Shown piece by piece: positions 31,300-42,059 of a DNA stretch of 64,000 nucleotides; positions within the stretch are counted from its first letter, which is position 1, and every line of letters starts with the position of its first letter. The notes beneath the pieces were generated by a model that was not told where the DNA came from, did no database searches, and worked only from the letters and a program-made list of their open reading frames with translations. The stretch comes from Ornithodoros turicata (Eukaryota; Arthropoda; Arachnida; Ixodida; Argasidae). The stretch spans positions 62,001-126,000 of the forward strand of contig NW_026999448.1 of NCBI RefSeq assembly GCF_037126465.1, in the 5' to 3' direction. The translations under genes were made by a program, and so were the position numbers.

Positions 31300-32479
31300 A
31301 GAGTGCGTCACATGTGCGCCTTCCAGCCAAAGTATTCGGACGAGCACACCTGAGCACAGCTACACGCGCCATCTGGTGCTGATCGTCTGCAACGTATATG
31401 TAATAAAAACGACTCCAGACGGCGCATTGCATGAGGTGCTGCAAAATCGGCCGTAGTAGCAGACGACAATAATTTCTCGGAATTCAGCGTGGACATCGAG
31501 GCAGTTATGGCGTTTTCATCTGTCTTGCAGTTTACCTACATGCGCAGAGAGAGTGAGGTAGACATTCCAGACAATGTGTGTAGAAGTCGTGCACGACAAC
31601 TGACGGAAGGACGAAAAGTAAGCAGAGCGTAGTAACGTTCCCAAAAGGAGCAATCCGGAAGAGAAGAGACGACGAGAACTCTAATTCTGACAACAGTACC
31701 GTGATGTAGTACTGGGATCGGCTCGCTGCACATTTATCCTGCCCAAGGCACCCTGCAATCGTGCATGGCATCCATCATGAACCTCGTGAGCAACGGTTGT
31801 GTTCTGACAACTTATCCAAGGCTGAAAGCGACAATCCCGCACGGGGAGCATTTGTGTGTAGTTTTATTAATCTATTCGCAACTAAATCATAAAACCGTTA
31901 AACAAGTTCCGTCTGCTCCGTAAAACGTCGTGTTTCGTTTAACATCCCTACTTCAATACTTGTTGGGACTGACAGCGACGCTGTCTCCCGGGTTGCTTAT
32001 CACTGATCACCTCATCTTATGGGTCTTCCTCCCGATTTTCCAGACCTTCCAGCCTATCTTCCTGCGTTTCTCATTCCTGTAGAGAGGTGCGAAAACTCGT
32101 GTCGCTTTAGAATTAACTAAAGAGCGAAGGATCAAATGTTTAGTGCAAACACGTATATCATATGAGAGACTAAGCCCACAAGCGTAATTGTTCCGCTCTG
32201 TTTCGCCTTCGAGGTATGCCCATTTATCGTGGTATGCCGCCATTTTTGCAAACGAAGGAGCCGCCAGCCGCCGAAAACTGTCGTCTGCTAAGGCGTTCGA
32301 CGAACGCGCCCTCCCCCCAAACACGGCACAAGCAGGAAACGCGAAACGCACTCCGCGAAGTCTGCAGGAGGAGACTGCGGAGGAGTCTGCGGAGGTGACT
32401 ACCCAAAGTGCGCCTTCTTTGACGCACATGTGCGCCTGTGGAGAATTCGGATGGCGCACCATTATGGCGGCACTTCCAG
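31300..32479. other. Core of the long-TIR element
   Basis: The longest frame is minus-strand 32007-32501 (164 residues). It has no recognised domain and overlaps a 102-residue frame on the other strand. A few stray GTCGTCTGC/GCAGACGAC half-palindromes occur (near 31452 and 32280). No transposase signature was seen. Confidence 0.4.
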
Positions 32480-33259
32480 TGTGCGGTATGCGGTGACGCA
32501 TCTCAGACTATTCGAACGCACCCCATGGCTTCTGACTGAACTGCAGGATATTTCGCGCGGTTAGCAGAACACGAAAAGGCATGATGCTCATAGCAGACGA
32601 CACCAGTGTTCTTGTCGTCTGCGAAGGAATATCTTGTGACTCTGTCGCAGGATATTCCCTGCCGTCTTAGGAGCACGGAAAGACATCCCGCAGCTTAGTC
32701 ACAAGATATTCCGTAGCAGACGACAGGGCCAATGGGTTCGTCCGCTATGTGAGTCATGCATTTCGTACTCTTCTACCCACATGGAATCTCCTGCAGCTGA
32801 GTGGGAATACCGTCTGTAGCAGACGACAGCACCAGTGGTGTCGTCTGCTATGGGAGTCATGCCTTCTCGTGTTCTTCTAACCCTGTGGAATATCCTGCAG
32901 CTCAGTCAGAAGATACTCTGTAGCAGACGACATGACCAATGGTGTCGTCTGCTATGCTTCCGCTTTAACTCTCGATATCTCGGCGCCGTGCGAATGCTCA
33001 ACATAAGACCCAGCAGAATTTAAGTCCCATCCTTCCACTACATGTCTGTAGAATATTCTGCGGGGATGTCCCTCGTGTGAACACACGGTTATAGTGCTTA
33101 AAAACACCACGGATTAATTCAGTGGCACCCGATTAAATTGAATAGCATCTGGAATTTTTCAGATGGCGCCCGGATTAAATTGAATGGCGCTCGGGTTATT
33201 TCAGGTGGCACCTGGACTAATTCAGATGGCACTTTGACTAAAATAGACGGGAAAACCTG
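32480..33259. repeat. Right terminal inverted repeat of the long-TIR element
   Basis: It mirrors 21762-22340 but has four palindrome units instead of three. From the outer end inward come the ~22-bp degenerate units (33115-33240), the GTGCTTAAAAACACC and CGTGTGAACACACGG segments, then palindromes at about 32921-32955, 32816-32850, 32713-32748 and 32591-32622. Confidence 0.85.
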
Positions 33260-33385
33260 CAGTTATTTATTTTGTACTTCTTGTTTTTCCTCCTCTCACT
33301 CGTACGAATATGTGTATGAGTGAGCAAAAATGTAAGAGTGAACGGAGGATGAGTGAGACAGAATGACTGATTTGTCCCTTCAGAT

Positions 33386-33470
33386 GACGCACCCTGGAAG
33401 TCGCTGGGAAGGCATGTTAGCTTAGCTCAATTCGTAACGCCCAACGATTTCAGTGACTTCCATTTTTCAT
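33386..33470 (+). mobile_element. tRNA-derived SINE, internally deleted
   Basis: CTGGAAGTCGCTGG, then TGTTAGCTTAGCTCAATTCG (D-arm/A box), then CAGTGACTTCCA. It matches the fuller copy at 52754-52880 but lacks the anticodon and T-arm part. Confidence 0.65.
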
Positions 33471-33481
33471 CTGTTTCAACC

Positions 33482-33605
33482 TTTCCACTACCGGAAACAG
33501 TAACGGAAACGAACTTAAAAGGTCGGTATCAGAAACGGATACCGGAAACGGAAACGAAAATATAGCAGCAACGAAAATGGAAACGGTAACCAAAATACGT
33601 CCGTG
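33482..33605. repeat. AAACGG-rich repeat patch
   Basis: Units such as GGAAACGGAAACG and ATCAGAAACGG resemble the element at 21394-21540 in the same orientation. Confidence 0.65.
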
Positions 33606-34286
33606 GCAATGACGACCCCTAAAGGAAGAAACAACAGAGTATCTCAGAATCTATCGTGCCAATCCACATTGTTCAACGGGACTTACCCCTGCTTTTGTGT
33701 TTGCACGGGAGGAACCTTCGCACCTGACTTGATGTGGTTGGCTTCCCAACAGCAGCCAAACGCCTGCGAGAGAGAGAGAGAGTGAAGAGGAACCAAGAGC
33801 AAACCGTGCGCTATACACATGTCAAAAGGGAGCAAAAGATAGAGGATTCAAGGCTGGAGACCGCCTGGAAAACAGAAGAAAGGATAGAAAAGTTTCAGTA
33901 AACCACTCAAGATTTTGTGTAGCCAAGGGCCAAGCAGTTTCGTGTTGACAGCCACAAAGGTGTGGAACGCCTTTCTCGTTTTCTCGTGTTCCAGCGCATG
34001 CAGCTTCAAACCCGCCATATCCTCCACAGCATGAGGAACGTTTGCCACCAACGGAGAGCCTACAGACTGGATCACCATCGGATGGACAGCGGGCCAGTAC
34101 CGGTCAAAACCGCAATGACCAATCCCTGCCCGAGACACCACGGAAAGGAGAAACAAGTTCCAAAGAGAATACTGGATTACAATCTGGACAGTCGCTAAAA
34201 ACTTTTGTTTTGCTGTCGCTTTTTGTTTGTGTGACCCATTATTCTACCGCGAACAGGCAAACATACCTTAATCTTTGCTTAATTTA
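33606..34286. other. Unrecognised spacer
   Basis: A short (GA)n run lies near 33767-33783. The minus-strand 102-residue frame at 33848-34156 shows no recognised motif. Confidence 0.4.
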
Positions 34287-34294
34287 GCGCATAC

Positions 34295-35048
34295 CAGGGA
34301 TCGGTACGAGTATTTTTTTTTTCGGTATGGTTCGGGCTCGGGTTCAGGCATGTTGTATCGGTTCCAGTTTTGCTCCGCTGACCGGAAATTATACGCTTGA
34401 ACCGGTTCAGGTATGTCGGTTCGGTTCGAGTTCGGCTCAGGGAGAACCCCCCCCCCCCCCCCACAGACACACACACAAAAAAAAAAAGTGGTCAGCGGGC
34501 GGGACGTCTGCAGGGGTTGGAACCGTTACTTTTTTCGGTCCTGGTTTAACCCATTCTTCTGCAGTAATTTTGCTCCATGAACGCGAGCTTACCCTCACCA
34601 TACACAGTTGTAAGAGTGTGAGATAACAGTTTGAGGTGAAAAATACAAGAAAAGTATTAAACACATTTATTATTTACTTGATATTTTACTGTATTGTACT
34701 CTCGTAGTTGTTTGCTGAAAATGAACAGCGAAGTGCCTTTTGGCAAAACCCAGTCAGGGCCATCTTTTGCTCCGACAAAAAAACTGGCGTCACAAAAGTC
34801 AAACTTGTACTCGCATCTGGCGTCGTACAAAAAATAAACAAAAAAAAAAGGGTCGGACGGTGGTACAATTATTTCACCTCTGAACCGATTCCCGAACCGG
34901 TAACCGTATCAATTTTTCTCGGTTCACTTCCGCTTCGGTTCAGGACAAGTAAAACAATTCTTGGGGTTCGATTCAGTTCGTGTTGGACAGAAAATAACGT
35001 TTTGTTTTTCGTTTTTCGGTTCGGGTTCAGTTCCGGTTCCAATCCCTG
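34295..35048. mobile_element. hAT-type MITE, 754 bp, GGTTCRG-rich
   Basis: The left end is CAGGGATCGGTACGAG, and the right end read inward is CAGGGATTGGAACCGG. The flanks GCGCATAC (34287-34294) and GTGCATAC (35049-35056) differ at one of eight bases. Both sides have dense GGTTCGGGTTC/GAACCGG motifs. A C-run lies near 34448. The 226-residue plus-strand frame at 34708-35388 crosses the element end and is not a gene. Confidence 0.85.
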
Positions 35049-35289
35049 GTGCATACATGCGGAGCCACTTTATCTGCACCCACCCTGTACTTGTCACGCA
35101 CGTTGTGCAGCCGCGCGGGTGTTATTGTCTGCATGGCAACAATTTCACATGGATAAAGTTATGTCTTTTCCAATACTTTACAGCAGGCAAAGCGGTTTTC
35201 GAAAGTGTGCTCGCGTACGTCAGCGGGGCTCTCCAGCTTTCCTGTGTTTACGCGATTTGATTACGTTCGTCGTTCTGAATAGAAAACAA

Positions 35290-35496
35290 ACCCTAAAGAA
35301 CTCACCGATATTGCCAGAAAGGAACTTCCGGAATACTCTCAACATCCGGCGTCTGCTCTTGTCATGTATTCCATCGAATAACAGCTGATCTACGCCACAA
35401 TTTCGCGTGGGGTTTTCGATGGCGTGCTCAGCAGTCCACAAGGAATAAAATAGCACTATAGTTTCCGAATCGCCAGAATCAGATGCGACTATCACT
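35290..35496. mobile_element. Terminal fragment of the TTAA family, copy 2
   Basis: The end GATGCGACTATCAC is followed by TTTAAA (TTAA at 35497-35500). The subterminal block GGCGTCTGCTCTTGTC near 35350 matches, inverted, the left end of the 11087 element and, directly, 63486-63694. The opposite end was not found. Confidence 0.7.
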
Positions 35497-35529
35497 TTAA
35501 ACGGCCGTAGAAATCACAGTATTTTTTTA

Positions 35530-36410
35530 CAGTGAGTCTCCTAGTGACTTGAAGACACATGAGGCCATGTGGGTCCTTATGAGGTGAAGGTACGTGAGGC
35601 CATGATGGCCCTCATGATGTGAGGACAAGTGAGGATGAGGACCCTCATGAGGTGAAGATACGTGAGGCCATGAGGGTCGTGAATAGCCTCATGAGGTGAA
35701 GACATGTGAGGATGGTGAGGCCTTTCGGGATCCCGATGCCCTGAAGTGAGGCTCGTGAGGGAAAAATTTGAAATGGAATGTGAGGGTGAGGCAGGGATTT
35801 CCCTACACCCCCCTGCATTTTTGCAACACCCCCCCCCCCTTGAAATTTCTCAGGTGACCCCACCCAACTCGACCACCAACACGTTCTGGTAGAGAGTCCG
35901 GCGCAGCGAATTACATCCTGTACTGTCAAACTTGGGCTGTAGGACCACAGTCATGCAGATGATCGTACCAAGCATTTGTCCAATCTGTGTGCTAGGTATT
36001 CATTGAGCTTCGTGAGACAAGGTGCTAGTCTTTTTTCTTTGTCGGTCGTGTGATTATGCATCTTAATGTAGAAATGCCGTTCATAATGAATCTGTATTCT
36101 AATGTACTGTGTTCTAACGTAATGACATGTACAAATAAAACTGCAAAGCTGTGCAGGGGTGTCACCATTGTGCCACGATCCTTTCCGTGTCTAAGAAAAA
36201 TTCCTTAAGTGGAACCTTCACCAAGCCTACCCCCCCCCCCTTGAAAGCTCGGCACCCCCCTCCAGCAGTGAATTTCTGTGGAAATCACTGGGGTGAGGGC
36301 GACTGAGATTAAGTTACTGGTGAGGAAAATTTGGTGAGGGTGAGTGAGGCTGATAAAGTCCGTGCTCCGTGAGGCGAGGATGAGTGAGGCCGCAGGAAAA
36401 TACCCACCTA
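35530..36410. repeat. GTGAGG-rich degenerate repeats with C-runs
   Basis: Units like CTCATGAGGTGAAGATACGTGAGG recur imperfectly between 35540 and 35770, and GGTGAGGGTGAGTGAGG occurs at 36290-36400. C-runs lie near 35829 and 36230. The middle (35900-36190) is unrecognised. It may be a decayed MITE with similar motifs at both sides. Confidence 0.6.
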
Positions 36411-36589
36411 TGATCATGTGATCCCAGGTCCAATGAAGAGCGTCCATACCACTCACGTCACATAGTGACGCGCGTTGCGGCGCTCATCACGGGTCTATCG
36501 TGAAGGCGAAGGAGGCTGTTTCGCGCACGGGAGATTCGTGGGGCTATTGCAGGCGTCCCAATTTCGCTACGGTTGCTCTAGTTGTGGGA

Positions 36590-39370
36590 AAACTGTTTTC
36601 GGGCGCCTAGCATTCCATAACGACCAAAAACAGAAAAAAAAGTTGTGTGCCTCTAGACTGCTCCTTTAAAGATCTGAAAAATTGAACACCGAGCTTTAAG
36701 CCATTCGTTGAAATGATTTGTTTCAGTTTGTTGTTATTTGCGAATAGAAATTCAGTGTAGCAGCAGGTTGCGTGTAATTGCGTGTGTGCCCGCAATGCGT
36801 TCGTGGGTGGTTAGGGTACGTATACCGGCATCTACGCAGCGGCTCCCCGGTGCGGATGTGAATTTACTTACCCCCGCACGCCTCAAGATATAGGCAGCCC
36901 CGAAGCCCCCGATTCCTGTCTTCTTTGAAACATAATAATCTCTTGCTCATAAAATTTCATATATACTGTCAGGTAGTCTATCGCTCTGAAGAAACTGGTC
37001 TACCGATAAGTGGGGCGATATCTCCACATTTGCCTCATTAAAAATGGGAATGCGGTCATACTGCGATTATCGTTGCATTACGGAGTTGCACGCCATATTC
37101 GATATGTCACTAGCTAGCATTTTGCAACGTTTAACCATTGCACCGGTTGGATGACGGGATTACTTCCCAATGTTGACGTGTGCGTCAAACAGGAAAGTTC
37201 GGGAAATACTGCGGGTCTTCCATGTAACCATGTTCCTCTATAATTTCATTCTGCCCTGTTTTTCTATTGGTAATAGAGTGCGTGGCCTTAGCACAGCTGA
37301 TTCTCTCTATGAAGTTCACGTGTATGATAAACTCGCCTATAGGTATGATTCACAGAAAAGGGAGCAACCTTAGGTGCTAGACTTTTTTTTCAAGCAGGTC
37401 GTGCAAATGTTCGAGGTGTCCTTAAAATGTCTTCATGTCGGGTACACTTCATAAATAAGGCACTCTGTTAACTGAGCAGAACGGAGCTCACCCGTATTAC
37501 ACTGGTGCTTCGCGCATTTTAAAGGGAAAAACTGTTGCTTTGTGTCAAGAAGCTCAGTATTCCTTGTTGCGGGTGCTGGTAACCCGCGATGCGATGCGAG
37601 CTCAACACAAGATGAAGTGAACCCCGCCAGTCACGCAACAGGGAATGACTTTTCTTGCTGAGCTGGCGGTTGCTGGCATCCCAAACAGCGGAATTCTTCA
37701 GACAAATCAGAATTCTTACCAGAAATTTTACCAGCGTATGTCTTTCGGATCAATCTGGGAAGCGGAAACCGTATAGGTATAACTTTCCTGCTTCATTGTG
37801 AAATCCTTAACAAGCCATATAGAAACGTCTAATCTGGTGTTCGATGAACGGTCTTGTAGAACACAGCAGCTTTACACAGTCCGCGTATAGCTTAGGGCTC
37901 TGCCGTACGCGACACGTGCCTTCGTGAAATATTTCCTTGAGATGAGCGGATATCATTAGTGCTAAACAAGAAAAAGTAATTTCCGAAACGTACTGAAGGG
38001 GTTTTGCAAGCATAGCGTTGTTAACTTTGCTCGTTCGACCTTCTTTTCGTGGAACAAGAATGATGTTCTAGTATTGTTCGCCCTAGACGTGCATGCACGC
38101 TACTTCGTGCCCTGTGACGGCCTGGTATTCGGCCACCACGTAGAAACAGCTGGAGGACGAAATACAATGGGATGAGACGCCGGACGTTTTGAAGCAAACT
38201 TTGATTGATAGTGTTTTAAAACACCGTTATGCGCGTTAGTTACGAAACCTTTGTTAGGCGTGGGGATGCCACCTGGCCTGTATTTCATCGGCCATGCCCG
38301 TTATTTGCTCCTGTTGCCAGTTACCGGTTGAATGCCAATACCGGCAGTGTTTTGCTGGTATTTTGCAGCACACGGGATTTTATGCGGAATTACTTTAAAA
38401 GTCCCGTGTTTCGGGTCGTCATTTTTGACGTTTTCCAGTTTCCGCAACCTCTGTTCTGTACACATTCAACCACGCACAGTCATAACGGGAGAGCGGACAC
38501 TGTATCCTTACATGCACACTGCTATATATGCTATTTATGTTAATATTGCCTTGAGTTTGAGGGGAAAAGATCTGCTATGTTCATCTATATGCTATCTCGC
38601 TCTTGAAGAGTTTACCTACTTCTCTCTTACCTATTTCTCTCGCTCAATCTCTAAGTTCCTCCTCTCTTGTTCTACCTCACACACTCAACAGGTATATTGG
38701 ACGGCCAGAAATGGCAACCCTAGTTGGGAGATGCAGGGTCCGCGGTAAATTCATGAAAAGAAGGAATCGTGTAGCAATAATCAGTGGTTACGATTAGATA
38801 GGTGGCATCCCGAAACGTACGGGCCGCGTCGGAGTGTGCGTTGTATGTGTAATGTGTTGTACATTGTTGTCGGGAATATGCACCACACCCATATGCGAAC
38901 AGGGGGATACACTGTATCTAAACAGCTTGCGCATGTAATGATGTAATTTGTCATGTGAAAGTTACCAGGGGAGCCGGTATTTTATCGTATACGGAGTATG
39001 CATTTTCCTAAAGAAACTATCACGTGTCAAAAAACAGTGCTGCACTGGATAGCTCAGTCCGTATATAACGTGTTGGCTTGCTGAACGGAAGATTGCTGGC
39101 AGATCCCGGTCGAGCAAGGTAGCAACATGGGAGAGGTAAATACTGTTTCCAGCACCGTGTGTCGGAGACTTCCAGCGCACGTCAAAAGAACCCCAGGCGA
39201 TCCAAGTGTCCCCAGCGCGACCCTGGGGCACGTGCAACATGTAGCCACACAATTAGGCTGACCCACCAAACGTGTTAATCTACGCCTAATTATTATGAAG
39301 TGAAAATAGCTGTACTATACCAATGCGACTGTTCCAAGAGGCCCTAAGTTCGCGGCAATTGCGATCAGGT
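36590..39370. repeat. Left arm of the giant inverted repeat
   Basis: The arm has no recognised coding region. Frames within it (for example the paired 67-residue frames at 37170-37373 and 48552-48755 minus) are conserved only because the arms are. The outer border is set where the similarity ends, near ATTCCATAACGACC. The inner border is near GGCAATTGCGATCAGG. Confidence 0.8.
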
Positions 39371-39735
39371 TAAGTTATGTGGAGCTATGTTTCTCTATCC
39401 TGGAGCGGTCTGGAGGGTCGACACCGCTCCCTGGAGCTCGTTTTCAGCTCTCGTATTAGGTTATATGTTTGTGCTTCGGATGCATACTAACTCAGACCAT
39501 GATCACTTCATCATTCTCGCTACTTAGTAATTCGGGATTTCAGGACATGGCTGCATGAAAAATCTTACACGGAGTGCTCATTGTGTGTGCGAGGAGCAAC
39601 TTAGGTTTTCACTAAAAGGCACGGGTGAAAGCTTGCCAAAGTCATGCTGAAGGTCTGTATAGGGCGTTGAGGTCTATTACATTAGATCTGTATATGATAG
39701 TGCTTTCATTGTAATTGTGCCGTCAGAATCAACAG
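39371..39735. other. Core of the giant inverted repeat, unrecognised
   Basis: No motif was recognised between the left arm and repeat block R. Confidence 0.4.
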
Positions 39736-39739
39736 TGTT

Positions 39740-40345
39740 AGTTGCTTAGCATGACGTTATTTGCGTACAGTGCTGCCATTTTATATTGATCTCTCTGGAG
39801 AAATCGACTTCCCCATTTTGTTAAGGTTATTTCAGCTTTCGCAGCGCATTTGTGGCACCAGAAGGACATTTGTGCTATACGTATTCTGCTACAACGTGCA
39901 CTCTAAAAGGCAGAAGAGAGCTGAAAACATTTCCAATGGGTTCACTGTGTTTGTGAAAAAAATTATATACTTTCGCCGCTGACCAATTCGGTGGCAAGGT
40001 TGCCTGGACGCCAGTTGTGAAGCAATTTCTAATGACATACCCTAAAGAAAAAACGTTAAAGTGGTATCTAACATGGCCAAAAACTGATGTCATCTTGTAA
40101 AGCAGTATGTGAAAAGCATTCCTACAAAATATTTTTGTCCAAAGTTGTTTCACCGCAGCGCAATTAATTCGGAAAATCGCTGCCGCGGCGACGGGTCGGA
40201 GCGCTCCAACTGCAGACCACACCCACTCTAGTGGGACGTTTGTGGTAGAGAGCCGCCTCATTCGTTGGTAGAAAAAACGGTCTGCTACGAACACTGCGAG
40301 CTGTTTCTTGTTGACTGCTATTCATTACATGATTTATATCACGTT
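39740..40345. repeat. Dispersed repeat block R, copies 2/3 region
   Basis: The first part (39740-40060) resembles 27090-27450. The second part (40100-40345, with GAAAAGCATTCCTACAAAATATTTTTG and CGCTGCCGCGGCG) resembles 59805-60045. All three are in the same orientation, which suggests a longer ancestral element of which each locus keeps a part. Confidence 0.65.
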
Positions 40346-40440
40346 TTCTGAAAAACAAAGCATATATATGCAGCGCGAAAAAATAAGATTGCAATCACAA
40401 GAGTAGTATCCGATTATCAACCACCGCCGAGCGTTTTTGT

Positions 40441-40660
40441 CTTACGTCAACGATGGAACAGCAGCAAATATTCCCCCCTCAGTCGGCATGGCGGTGCAAC
40501 TACCGCATGTACACACACGTCCATGCACTTCCCCACCAATTGCCACATCCGGATGGCGTCGCTGAAGACCTTCCTGTTGCGATAGCACAGTACCAGTACC
40601 ACACGAGGAAAAAGCACAGGACGCACCCGCTGCTCATAAAGGTCACAGTAGCTGAAAGCA
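40441..40660 (-). pseudogene. Possible P2X7-intracellular-domain-like remnant
   Basis: One minus-strand frame reads SQQEGLQRRHPDVAIGGEVH then GRVCTCGSCTAMPTE. A 1-bp shift in the G-run near 40476 would continue into ICCC. The C-x-C-G-x-C-x-x-M-P-T-E run followed by paired cysteines resembles the zinc-binding domain found at the C-terminus of P2X7 receptors, and in many repeat-associated proteins of invertebrates. This is from memory and the stretch is short. The frame soon breaks. It lies next to repeat block R, so it may belong to the same mobile element. Confidence 0.35.
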
Positions 40661-41130
40661 AGCAATAACGGCGTTATTGTGGCGCCACCTGTTAGCCATT
40701 GAACCAACCAGTAAACAACAAGTTCATTGTGTAATGTGCACATGATTTGATTTGCTTTTGAGCTAAAATAAAATGGAGATTTTAGCTTAATTAGTCCGCA
40801 ACTCCACATCACTTGACCACAAACACATGTATTAAACTACACTAGAAAGGAATAATGAAATAATGTGTCCAATACAAGGTGAAAACTGTAAACTTCGTAA
40901 ATAGTACTCTCATCTCACGTCTATTCCACCAGCAATACCTTCCAGAATAGGTGAATTCTCACCAGGTACGTCCAGCGTTGCTTGTGTAAGTACCGGAAGG
41001 GCTGGCATGCTACCACCTAAAAGGATAATGTATAATAACTGTAAGACAGAGAATCAACAACACTCCACACTATGCAACCCTGCACACAATGCTTGCATGT
41101 GGTGTTCTCTAGCTTTTTCATTTTTGCTAG
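40661..41130. other. Core spacer
   Basis: No feature was recognised. Confidence 0.4.
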
Positions 41131-41133
41131 TTG

Positions 41134-41375
41134 TTATTTGCTTCGTTGAAGCAGATTTGCCCTCTGCTTTTTAGCTTCTTCGGGCGTCCTCTTTGATGTT
41201 GGATGCCTACAGTTCAGTACAGCGACAATCTCTTCCCATGCTTTGCGTTTAGCTGCTTTAGTTGTCGAATTTGAAAATTTAGATCTAATAACGTTCTTCC
41301 GTTTTTCCACTTCGCGTACCAACTGTAACTTTGCTCCACTGTCCAATTTTGACTACGCTTTGCCATAGTGCAATC
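41134..41375 (-). pseudogene. Myb/SANT-like DNA-binding protein, frameshifted
   Basis: ATG near 41365 opens MAKRSQNWTVEQSYS. After a frame change near 41325, the rest reads LVREVEKRKNVIRSKFSNST, TKAAKRKAWEEIVAVLN and RTPEEAKKQRANLLQRSK before the stop. The tryptophan spacing and the basic third helix fit the Myb/SANT-like (MADF-like) domain, about 80 residues, common in arthropod repeat-borne genes. In Harbinger transposons such a protein is the DNA-binding partner of the nuclease. No nuclease is visible here. It sits in the core of the giant inverted repeat. Confidence 0.65.
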
Positions 41376-41439
41376 GTTCAAAAACCGATCGACCAAATGC
41401 AGACGACATGTAGCCGTTTGCAAGGACAACAACACAGCG

Positions 41440-42055
41440 CACGAAGTTTGGTATTCGTTTTATTGAAAAGAATGGCTTTACATTGCTGTTAATACAAGCT
41501 CAATTTATCAGTCCCACAACGCAAATAATTACTTCCAACCTTCGCCAATCCACCTCTATTCACCAAGTATGCGAAGCAGACGATGACAGCCACCGTCCTC
41601 GTGAGGGAATCTGCGCATGCAAGAGGCCTACAGATGAGGCACAAGGCGGTGTAAAGTACAAAAGAATTCGAATGTACACATTGGCAGCACTAACGTATCG
41701 TATTTTGCGTTACCTTTGCTGTACTCAGCGCTGCTTCCACGGCGAGCACAAGCGTAAACTATGCTAGCCCGCACTACGTAAACAAGACACGGAATTTGCC
41801 TAAGAAGCCGTAGGAGGAGCCCGTTCCAAGCGTCGGCCACTAGGGATACGTCCATCCTCCGTTACATTGGACGATCCCAGCTATGACGTCACTTCCGCCA
41901 GCTAGATGATGCACCGTCGATCTCAAGTTCGAACTCAAGTCAGATCGCTGTGAGAACGTTCTCAAAATGGCCATCCTTTCTGTCTCAAATCTGAGATGTT
42001 ACTCATCTGAGAACGAACTCAGCGTGAGATCGCACTCATCTTCGTTTTGTTTTAT
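41440..42055. other. Core spacer
   Basis: Only short frames are present. Repeated CGAACTCA/GAGAACG motifs near 41925-42040 look like a small palindromic repeat, but borders could not be set. Confidence 0.35.
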
Positions 42056-42059
42056 GCAA

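Larger units (their letters stand above)
21762..33259. mobile_element. Long-TIR DNA element (11.5 kb as it stands)
   Basis: The outer ends read CAGGTTTT on the left and AAAACCTG on the right, and inverted similarity extends about 580-780 bp inward on each side. Distinct sub-blocks include the AATCCGGGCGTCATCTGAA-type repeats, the TTCACACGAGGG segment and the palindrome array. I could not find a target-site duplication directly outside CAGGTTTT. Removing the nested Gypsy A (22353-31294) leaves about 2.6 kb. The remaining core (31300-32480) shows no recognised transposase, so this is probably a non-autonomous fold-back type element. Confidence 0.75.

Noticed and set aside
32007..32501. 164-residue minus-strand open frame in the long-TIR core
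   Set aside because: No recognised domain, and a competing frame exists on the other strand; kept only as a remark.
21394..33605. The AAACGG patches at 21394 and 33482 as ends of the long-TIR element
   Set aside because: They are in direct, not inverted, orientation, while the CAGGTTTT ends further in are properly inverted.
34708..35388. 226-residue plus-strand open frame
   Set aside because: It crosses the right end and target duplication of a hAT MITE and has no domain; chance frame.
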